The notes beneath the pieces are model-generated. The model had not been told where the DNA came from, did no database searches, and was given only the letters and a program-made list of their open reading frames with translations. A stretch of 5,142 nucleotides of DNA, from positions 1 through 5,142 of the forward strand of contig JAKSBB010000257.1 in NCBI GenBank assembly GCA_022361315.1. The letters run 5' to 3'. This document shows, one piece after another, positions 1-5,142 of this stretch (position 1 is the first letter of the stretch; each line of letters opens with the position of its first letter). Made by a program: the position numbers and the translations under genes. The stretch is from Desulfobacterales bacterium. GTDB lineage: Bacteria; Desulfobacterota; Desulfobacteria; Desulfobacterales; Desulfobacteraceae.

Positions 1-2
1 AA

Positions 3-56
3 ATTCAAAAAGACACTGACTTCTTAGATCAAGGTTCGACATTTACCATTTATTGA
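3..56 (+). CDS. C-terminal end of an upstream gene, possibly a sensor histidine kinase (partial)
   Basis: One forward frame is open from the window edge to TGA at 54-56 and gives 17 residues ending in DFLDQGSTFTIY. A G-S-T-F-T-I-Y string a few residues before the stop is typical of the final strand of the HATPase_c domain in two-component sensor kinases, which often end in 'GKGSTFTIYLP'. Here the protein would stop just after the Tyr. The other two forward frames close within the first 30 bases. Only the tail is present, so the sensor input and cognate regulator are unknown. The codons are more AT-rich than those of the downstream genes. The fragment is too short for a firm family call, and chance openness over 17 codons is possible. 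Confidence 0.4.
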   Translation: MQKDTDFLDQGSTFTIY

Positions 57-127
57 AGGGGATGAACCTATATCTCTCCCCGGGAAACTTGTATTTTATG
101 CTCTGGTTCAAACCTGGCGGTTTACAG

Positions 128-134
128 AAGGGAG
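128..134 (+). promoter_or_regulatory. Shine-Dalgarno sequence setting the sirtuin start
   Basis: AAGGGAG lies 8 bases before the ATG at 143. It favours that ATG over the in-frame TTG at 53, which has no comparable upstream site and would add 30 residues with no Sir2 similarity. Confidence 0.7.
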
Positions 135-142
135 ATTTCTCA

Positions 143-1015
143 ATGGAAACCATAACAACTGAGACCTTCAAAGAAAAAACAGATAAATTCCGCCGCCTGC
201 TGGACGAAGCAGACGATATCCTCATAGGCGCAGGGTCCGGCCTCTCCGTGGATGCCGGGATCGATTATTTCAATGTAGACACCTTTGCCGAACGATATCC
301 CGCCATGGTGAGACAGGGATAAACCACCAATGCGGAACTGGTGGGAGCCGACCCGTCCGGCCACAACGGGCTGTTCTGGGGGTACTACCTCTCCCACGGC
401 TACCACATGCGCTTCCATGGAGATGTCCAGCCGGTGTACCAATACCTGCTGGATCTGGTGGGCCGGAAAAACTATTTTATCATCACCACCAATGTGGATG
501 CCCTCTTCCTTCGAAACGGCTTTTCACCGGACAGGATTTACACGCCCCAGGGGGATTACGGCCGCATCCAGTGCCAGACGCCCTGTTCGGAACAAACCTG
601 GCCGTCCGAACCGGTGATCCGGGGACTCCTTCCCCTGATTGATCCCGTCACCGGAGAACTGCCGGAGGAACACATACCGGTCTGCCCCAACTGTGGCGGC
701 CCGGTGTTCTTTAACCTCCGGGGAGGTGGCTGGTTTGTGGATTCACCCTACCAAGATCAGCAGGAGGCGTATACGTATTGGCTCGACAAGGCCCGCAATA
801 AGAAGTTACTGCTCATGGATATCGGCACAGGCTTTCACACACCGGTCTGGATCCGCTGGCCCTTTGAACGGCTCACCGCAGGCATCACGGACAGCAGTCT
901 GGTCAGAATAAACAGAGACGACGCCCGTGTGCCGATGTCAATCGAACAACGCGCCTTAAGTTTTCAACACGGCGCCATGGATGTTCTCAAAGCCACAATA
1001 AATACCAAAATTTAA
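143..1015 (+). pseudogene. Sir2-family NAD-dependent protein (SirTM-like), interrupted by an in-frame TAA at codon 60
   Basis: Read through the stop, the frame spans 290 codons and carries a full Sir2 layout. The NAD-binding GAGSGLS loop is at codons 29-35, TTNVD at 115-119 (Asn117, Asp119) and PQGDYG at 135-140. A likely structural zinc site is formed by Cys144, Cys148, Cys181 and Cys184, and a late NAD-contact motif, IGTGFHTP, is at 227-234. Classical sirtuins have a catalytic His in an HG motif; here Gln136 takes that place. I recall this from the class M sirtuins (SirTM), which ADP-ribosylate lipoylated GcvH-like proteins; the link is by motif only. The usual SirTM neighbours (macrodomain protein, GcvH-L, lipoate ligase) are not in the window. 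TAA at 320-322 cuts the product to 59 residues. The frame is identical on both sides, so it is a nonsense change, not a frameshift; homologues tend to have an aromatic residue here (RQG-Tyr/Phe), one base from TAA. A restart would lose the NAD loop. A sequencing error or very recent inactivation is possible. Confidence 0.85.
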
Positions 1016-1040
1016 TTCCATACCCATCAGGAGATAAAAA

Positions 1041-1736
1041 ATGACAAAAGACAGCGGGTTAGACATAACAATCCGGCAGGCCCTGGAAAAAATCGGGTGT
1101 GTCTCCATGACCACCCTGGACGACACCATCATGCACAGCCGAATCATCAGCATCTGCGGCTGTGACGACGAAGGCATCTACTTTTTAACCATGAATGTGA
1201 AACCCTTTTACCGGCAGCTGACACAAAATCCGCAGGTCTCCCTCTGCGGTATGTACCCGTCTGGCCGGAAAACCGGGAAAAATGCCGTGGGACAACCCAC
1301 CTGGGAGCCGGGATTTACCCTGAGGATTACGGGGCAGGTCCGTGAACTCCCCGAAGCAGAGGTAAAGAAAAAGGCGGACGCCGGCAGCGAGATTCACCAA
1401 TACTTCCTTGAGGACGGCTCCCGGTATCCGGCCATCCGTTTCTTCTGCATCCACAGTGGTAAGGGGGAAATTTTCGACTATGATTTTGAAATGGAACAGC
1501 GGGACCATAAGCTGCTGAGGACCCGTTTCGCCTTTGGCGGTGAATCATTCAACAATGCCGGCGCCCGGATCAGCGCCGATGACTGCATTGCCTGCGGGGA
1601 ATGTTTTGAGGCCTGTTCCTTCAAGGCCATCATCCCCGGAGAACCCTACCGGGTGGACGGCAGCCGCTGTGATGAGTGCGGCAGTTGCTCCCTGGCCTGC
1701 CCCCAGGATGCGGTTGAATTGTCCCGGACCATCTGA
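1041..1736 (+). CDS. PNPOx-like flavin split-barrel protein fused to a 2x[4Fe-4S] ferredoxin
   Basis: This 231-residue protein has two parts. Residues about 8-155 resemble the pyridoxamine 5'-phosphate oxidase-like split barrel, which usually binds FMN: a start of the form IRQALEKIGCVSMTTL, then a strand with IYFLTMNVKPFYRQL and a core strand LRITGQVREL. Residues about 175-231 form a bacterial ferredoxin with Cys182, Cys185, Cys188, Cys192 and Cys210, Cys213, Cys216, Cys220-Pro. Both CxxCxxCxxxC motifs are complete, so two [4Fe-4S] clusters are expected. The start is ATG with AGGAG 7 bases upstream. The gene follows the sirtuin by 25 bases and ends in tandem stops, TGA then TAG. No signal peptide or membrane segment is seen, so it should be cytoplasmic. 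Inferred role: shuttling electrons between a flavin and iron-sulfur partners, possibly the molybdopterin enzyme two genes downstream. The substrate is unknown; true pyridoxine oxidation is unlikely given the ferredoxin domain. Confidence 0.9.
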   Translation: MTKDSGLDITIRQALEKIGCVSMTTLDDTIMHSRIISICGCDDEGIYFLTMNVKPFYRQLTQNPQVSLCGMYPSGRKTGKNAVGQPTWEPGFTLRITGQVRELPEAEVKKKADAGSEIHQYFLEDGSRYPAIRFFCIHSGKGEIFDYDFEMEQRDHKLLRTRFAFGGESFNNAGARISADDCIACGECFEACSFKAIIPGEPYRVDGSRCDECGSCSLACPQDAVELSRTI

Positions 1737-1804
1737 TAGCCGAACCGGATTCCAATCCAAGGGAACTATAATTCTGACTTTTCCACCTGACCCAAGGAGT
1801 TCAT

Positions 1805-2785
1805 ATGAAAAAATGGATGATTGAAGCGCTCATCTGCCCCGAGTGCCTGATAAAAGATAGAAAGCTGGAAATCCCCCTCTCCCCGGAAATTCACAGTGAG
1901 ACCGACGCGGATATCCTGGAAGGCAGCCTGTCCTGCCCGGACTGCGGCCGGAAATACGACATCAGCGAAGGTATCGCCGTGGTGGTGCCTGAAGCCACCC
2001 TGCCGATTACCCGGGAGACAACGGGGTACGGTTCGTTTTCCATGCTGTCCTCCTACCTGTGGAGCCATTTTTCGGAGTTTTTCAACGGCCCGGATGCCAC
2101 CGACGCATACAAAAAATGGGCATCGGCCTTTGGGTCAACCAACGGTAAAAACAGAGAAACCGCCTGGGCGCTGGACATCGGGTGTTCTGTCGGCCGGCTG
2201 ACCTTTGAGCTCACCAAAACCCACGCGCGGGCCATCGGTATCGATACCAGCACCTCCTTCATCCGTGCCGCCCGGGAGGTCGCGGCACGGCAGCACCTGG
2301 AATTCGACATGATTCTGGAAGGGCAGATCATGAAAAAGCAATCCAGCAGTCTGGACCCGGATTTCAGGTACCATCACGCCGAATTTATCGTGGCCGATGC
2401 CATGGCCCTGCCTTTCAGATCCGGCCGGTTTGCCACGGCAGGTACGGTGAACATTCTGGAAAAGGTGCCGGACCCGTCGGTTCATCTGGCCGAGGCCAAC
2501 CGGGTGATGGACAAAGAAAACGCCGATTTCCTGTTTTCCGACCCCTTTACCTGGGACGAGGCGGTGAACAGCCCGGATCTCTGGCTTGGCGGTCGTAATG
2601 AAGGGCCTTTTCAGGGATACGGCATGGACAATGTCACCCGCCTTCTCCGGGAGGAAACCGGGATATTTGCCCCGGGTTTTGACATCCTTTCCTCCGGCGA
2701 AGTGGAATGGAAGATCAGAAAGACCCGGCACTTGCGGGAACATATCACCTCACAGTTCATTATCGCCCGAAGACAAAGTAGATAG
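1805..2785 (+). CDS. Zinc-ribbon (Trm112-like) SAM-dependent methyltransferase related to the OvoA C-terminal domain
   Basis: The protein has 326 residues. Residues 1-62 form a Trm112-like zinc ribbon with Cys11-x2-Cys14 and Cys44-x2-Cys47. A class I Rossmann methyltransferase follows: motif I LDIGCSVGR at 123-131, an acidic ribose-binding Asp147 in IGIDTS, and Asp198 in VADAMALPF. Several features beyond the generic fold match what I know of the 4-mercaptohistidine N1-methyltransferase (OvoA C-terminal) family: SFIRAAREV after the ribose Asp, an inserted LEGQ segment near 171-174 leading to DPDFR, then DPFTWDEA followed by WLGG (246-263), and a late IRKTRHLREH (304-313) where OvoA has an IRETRRKFQ-like string. 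The OvoA N-terminal sulfoxide synthase is absent, so an ovothiol function is not established; the substrate may be another thiol or imidazole compound. The start is ATG with AAGGAG 5 bases upstream. It sits 68 bases after the flavin/ferredoxin gene and 14 bases before the oxidoreductase, suggesting joint expression. Cytoplasmic; no transmembrane segments seen. Confidence 0.85.
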   Translation: MKKWMIEALICPECLIKDRKLEIPLSPEIHSETDADILEGSLSCPDCGRKYDISEGIAVVVPEATLPITRETTGYGSFSMLSSYLWSHFSEFFNGPDATDAYKKWASAFGSTNGKNRETAWALDIGCSVGRLTFELTKTHARAIGIDTSTSFIRAAREVAARQHLEFDMILEGQIMKKQSSSLDPDFRYHHAEFIVADAMALPFRSGRFATAGTVNILEKVPDPSVHLAEANRVMDKENADFLFSDPFTWDEAVNSPDLWLGGRNEGPFQGYGMDNVTRLLREETGIFAPGFDILSSGEVEWKIRKTRHLREHITSQFIIARRQSR

Positions 2786-2799
2786 AAAGGGAGGACGAC

Positions 2800-5037
2800 A
2801 TGTTGGAAAAAGAAGAAACGAATCTGGAGACCGGGAATTCAAAACCCGGCATCTGCGGCCTCTGCTTCCACAGCCCGGGCTGCGGCGCCATGGTTCACTT
2901 TGACGAAGCCGGCAAGATTCAGCGTCTCACCCCGGATCCGGAAGCCCCCATGGGCAGTGTCCTCTGCCCCATGGCCGGCAGTGCCGCCCAGATTATCTAT
3001 TCGGAGAGCCGGATCAGGCAGCCCCTGAAACGGAAAGGCCCCAAGGGTAAGCTGGATTTTGAACCCATCACCTGGGACGAGGCCTTTGACATCATCGCGG
3101 AGAAAATGACAACCATTAAAGAGGCTCACGGCCCGGAAGCCCTGGGCTTTTACGCCGGCACCGGCACCTATGAGAGGGCCTTTAAGGATGCCTTCCAGCT
3201 GGGCGGTTCAGAGATTTACCTGGCATCCAGCATCCTCTTTCCCTTCGGCTCCCCCAACACCTTCGGGGTGGGAGCCCCCTGCTACACCTCCCTGGGCGTG
3301 CTGGCCCCCAAGGTCACCATGGGTTGCCTGCACACCGACATGTTTTCCGATATAGACAACTCGGATCTCATCATCGTCTGGGGCACAGATCCTTCCACCT
3401 CCACCCCGCCGGAAATGTTTGGCCGCCTTGTGCGGGCCGCCCATGAAGGTGCCCGGATCATCGTCATCGATCCCCGGCAGACCGCATCGGCCAAGCTACC
3501 GGACAGCCTGTGGATTCCCATCCGCCCGGGCAGTGACGGTGCCCTGGCCCTGGGACTGTCCCATATTCTGATCCGGGACGGCTGGGTGGACCAGGCCTTT
3601 GTGGAAGACTGGACCCTGGGGTATGAGGAATTTGCCGAATACGTCAAAGACTTCACACCGGAATATGTATCCCGCATCACCGGTGTGCCCGAGCCCCTTA
3701 TTCTTGAACTGGCGGAGGAAATCTCAGATTCGGAAGGTGCCAGCTATGTCATGTACACCGGTCTTGAATACACCAAATCCGGGGTGCAGAACATCCGGGC
3801 GGTGATGGTGCTCTGGGCGTTGGCCGGTCAGCTGGATGTGGAGGGCGGCCGCTGCTTTGTTCCCCCGGTCAACCAGATCCGTCTGAACCGGGACAATCAG
3901 ATTGCCACCCCGGGCTGGGACCGCTCCATCGGTGCCGGTCATTTCCCTCTGTATTCAGAATTCTGCGGCGGGGAGCCCCATGCCAACCGCCTGCCCCGGG
4001 CGATCCTGGAATCGGATCCTTATAAGATCCGGGGCCTGTTTATCATGGGCGCCTCCATTCTCACCTCCTGGCCGGACCCTATCCAGTGGCAGAAGGCCTT
4101 TGATGAACTGGCCTTCATGGTTTCCATCGACCTCCAGCTCACCCGGGATGCGGCCTGGGCCGATATTGTTCTTCCGGCAACCACCGCCTTTGAACAATCC
4201 TCTTATTGCTTCTACGGCAATGCCGTCCGCCTGAGGGAACAGATGATCGAACCGGTGGGGGACAGCAAACCCTGCTTCACCATCCTCACCGAACTGGCCC
4301 GAAAACTCGGGTACGGAGATCAATTTCCGGCCTCAGAAATGGAGTTGCTGGACAATGTCCTCAAGGACACCGGCATCACCCGGTCGGAACTGGAACAGGC
4401 GGAACGCCTGACGGTAAGGAAAAAGGCTGAGCCCATGGCATACCGGAAATGGGAAACAGGCCTGCTGCGGCGGGACGGAAAACCCGGTTTTGAAACCCCT
4501 TCCGGCAAATTTGAGATTAAGTCATCCATCCTTGAGGAGATGGGCTATGACGGCCTGCCGAAGTACGAGGAATCCTTTGAAACCCCATTAAGCCAGCCCA
4601 AAATGATGAACCGTTTCCCCCTGATCCTCGGCACGGGTCCCTTCAAGCCGGATATGAAATCATGCCTCAGGGCCATTCCCGACTTCATCGACAAGTATCC
4701 CCATCCCATGGTGCAGCTGAATCCCAAAGACGCCCTGGACAGAAAGATTGAACCGGGAGATCCCGTGGTGGTGAAAACCGCCCGGGGTTTTGTGGAAATG
4801 CGGGCGGCTATCACGGATGACATTATGCCGGGCTTTGTCTATGCCCCGGTGGGCGGGGGCGGCCCCCAGGGCACGGAGACCTGGCGTAAGGCCAACGTCA
4901 ATGCCCTGATTGATCTTGAGCAATTCGACCCCATTTCCGGCTTTCCGGTTTACAAAACCCGGATGTGCCAGGTGAAGAAAAAACGCCGCCGCCGGACCAT
5001 TGTGGTGCAGGACCCCAGCCTGGGTTGCGTCGGTTAG
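2800..5037 (+). CDS. Cytoplasmic molybdopterin/tungstopterin oxidoreductase, DMSO reductase superfamily
   Basis: This 745-residue protein looks complete. The N-terminal [4Fe-4S] domain has Cys19-x2-Cys22-x5-Cys28-x27-Cys56. The catalytic core runs from about 70 to 480, with TWDEAFDIIAEKM (91-103), VWGTDP (193-198) and IDPRQT (223-228), the last two contacting the pterin guanine dinucleotides in this family. Cys161, in GAPCYTSLG after FGSPN (149-153), sits where the Mo/W protein ligand is expected, as in polysulfide, thiosulfate and acetylene-converting relatives. The dinucleotide-binding C-terminal domain spans about 605-722, with VQLNPKDA at 638-645. No Tat (RR) signal is present, so the enzyme should stay in the cytoplasm. 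The start is ATG with AAGGGAGG 5 bases upstream. Oddities are the wider spacing before Cys28, Met58 after Cys56-Pro where many relatives have a basic residue, and a basic tail KKKRRRR at 726-732 followed by 13 more residues. No separate electron-transfer subunit is adjacent; the flavin/ferredoxin gene is the nearest candidate. The substrate cannot be told from sequence; a non-redox hydratase-like reaction is also possible. Confidence 0.93.
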   Translation: MLEKEETNLETGNSKPGICGLCFHSPGCGAMVHFDEAGKIQRLTPDPEAPMGSVLCPMAGSAAQIIYSESRIRQPLKRKGPKGKLDFEPITWDEAFDIIAEKMTTIKEAHGPEALGFYAGTGTYERAFKDAFQLGGSEIYLASSILFPFGSPNTFGVGAPCYTSLGVLAPKVTMGCLHTDMFSDIDNSDLIIVWGTDPSTSTPPEMFGRLVRAAHEGARIIVIDPRQTASAKLPDSLWIPIRPGSDGALALGLSHILIRDGWVDQAFVEDWTLGYEEFAEYVKDFTPEYVSRITGVPEPLILELAEEISDSEGASYVMYTGLEYTKSGVQNIRAVMVLWALAGQLDVEGGRCFVPPVNQIRLNRDNQIATPGWDRSIGAGHFPLYSEFCGGEPHANRLPRAILESDPYKIRGLFIMGASILTSWPDPIQWQKAFDELAFMVSIDLQLTRDAAWADIVLPATTAFEQSSYCFYGNAVRLREQMIEPVGDSKPCFTILTELARKLGYGDQFPASEMELLDNVLKDTGITRSELEQAERLTVRKKAEPMAYRKWETGLLRRDGKPGFETPSGKFEIKSSILEEMGYDGLPKYEESFETPLSQPKMMNRFPLILGTGPFKPDMKSCLRAIPDFIDKYPHPMVQLNPKDALDRKIEPGDPVVVKTARGFVEMRAAITDDIMPGFVYAPVGGGGPQGTETWRKANVNALIDLEQFDPISGFPVYKTRMCQVKKKRRRRTIVVQDPSLGCVG

Positions 5038-5051
5038 AACGAATGAATCCT

Positions 5052-5087
5052 CCCGGCCGCCTTACCTCACAGTACGCTGCGGCCGGG
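5052..5087. repeat. Perfect 9-bp inverted repeat between convergent genes, possible terminator
   Basis: CCCGGCCGC at 5052-5060 pairs exactly with GCGGCCGGG at 5079-5087 across an 18-base loop. It begins 15 bases after the oxidoreductase stop codon, and its right arm lies inside the last codons of the convergent minus-strand gene. The all-GC stem would be stable in RNA from either strand. Neither side has a run of T, so it is not a standard intrinsic terminator. It could be a shared transcription-end or RNA-stabilising hairpin. Confidence 0.4.
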
Positions 5088-5142
5088 TATTCACCTTCAG
5101 CTCGAACACGTCCGGACGGGCGTAATGCCCGGTGATGTCAAA
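5062..5142 (-). CDS. C-terminal end of a convergent gene of unknown function (partial)
   Basis: On the minus strand one frame is open from the window edge for 26 codons to TAA (5064-5062). It gives a peptide starting FDITGHYARPDVFELK and ending RPQRTVR. About three quarters of its third codon positions are G or C, matching the genes on the other strand. At least one alternative minus frame closes within 15 codons. I do not recognise the family from this tail. It converges on the oxidoreductase gene, with only 24 bases between the two stop codons, so it marks the end of the operon. Confidence 0.55.
   Translation of the reverse strand, partial: FDITGHYARPDVFELKVNTRPQRTVR

Noticed and set aside
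33..49. GGTTCGA followed by ACCA, resembling a tRNA T-arm and 3' end
   Set aside because: The bases after the loop do not pair with those before it, and no acceptor, anticodon or D arms are present.
104..115. TGGTTCAAACCT semi-palindrome in the sirtuin leader
   Set aside because: Arms of only 4 bases and no repeat elsewhere; no known operator recognised.
341..1015. Separate gene starting at GTG 341
   Set aside because: It begins in the middle of the Sir2 fold, in the same frame as the upstream half, with no Shine-Dalgarno; it is the 3' part of the interrupted gene.
1747..1758. GGATTCCAATCC short palindrome in the gap before the methyltransferase
   Set aside because: Arms of 5 bases with a 2-base centre occur by chance, and there is no second copy to suggest an operator.
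1767..1772. TATAAT upstream of the methyltransferase, as a possible -10 promoter box
   Set aside because: No TTGACA-like box lies 16-18 bases upstream and there is no extended -10; the site is in a short intra-operon gap, so chance is likely.
2135..2743. Long minus-strand open frame (202 codons) opposite the methyltransferase
   Set aside because: It is the antisense shadow of a well-supported gene in GC-rich DNA, with no recognisable domain.
3282..3680. Minus-strand open frame (132 codons) opposite the oxidoreductase
   Set aside because: It lies wholly within conserved pterin-binding coding sequence and has no domain or ribosome binding site of note.

Overview
The window suggests an anaerobic, probably sulfate-reducing or related Desulfobacterota-type bacterium. 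This is an inference from gene content and protein style: a cytoplasmic molybdopterin/tungstopterin oxidoreductase with a 'CGLCFHSPGC' cluster motif, a flavin/ferredoxin fusion and fairly GC-rich codon use. No rRNA, tRNA, insertion sequence or CRISPR array is visible, so the taxonomy is not firm.

Layout: (1) Bases 3-56 (+) look like the last 17 codons of an upstream gene ending in a GSTFTIY motif, typical of the end of a histidine kinase ATPase domain. An AT-rich leader of about 85 bases follows. (2) Bases 143-1015 (+) hold a Sir2-family gene of the type in which Gln replaces the usual catalytic His. It is interrupted at codon 60 by an in-frame TAA. (3) Bases 1041-1736 (+) encode a PNPOx-like flavin split-barrel domain fused to a two-[4Fe-4S] ferredoxin. 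(4) Bases 1805-2785 (+) encode a SAM-dependent methyltransferase with an N-terminal zinc ribbon; its methyltransferase part resembles the C-terminal domain of the ovothiol enzyme OvoA. (5) Bases 2800-5037 (+) encode a complete 745-residue molybdopterin oxidoreductase of the DMSO reductase superfamily, with no export signal. (6) Bases 5062-5142 (-) hold the last 26 codons of a convergent gene of unknown function. A 9-bp perfect inverted repeat straddles its stop codon.

Genes 2 to 5 share a strand, have gaps of 25, 68 and 14 bases, and each has a clear Shine-Dalgarno sequence, so they probably form one operon. A plausible but unproven reading is a cytoplasmic redox module: the flavin/ferredoxin protein passes electrons to or from the Mo/W enzyme, and the methyltransferase acts on a related small molecule, possibly a thiol or imidazole compound given its OvoA likeness. 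The broken sirtuin may be a decaying regulatory member of the group, or the stop may be a sequence error.

The points most worth a second look are the OvoA-like methyltransferase that lacks an OvoA sulfoxide synthase but carries a zinc ribbon, its tight linkage to an unusual molybdopterin enzyme, and the single-codon lesion in an otherwise intact sirtuin.
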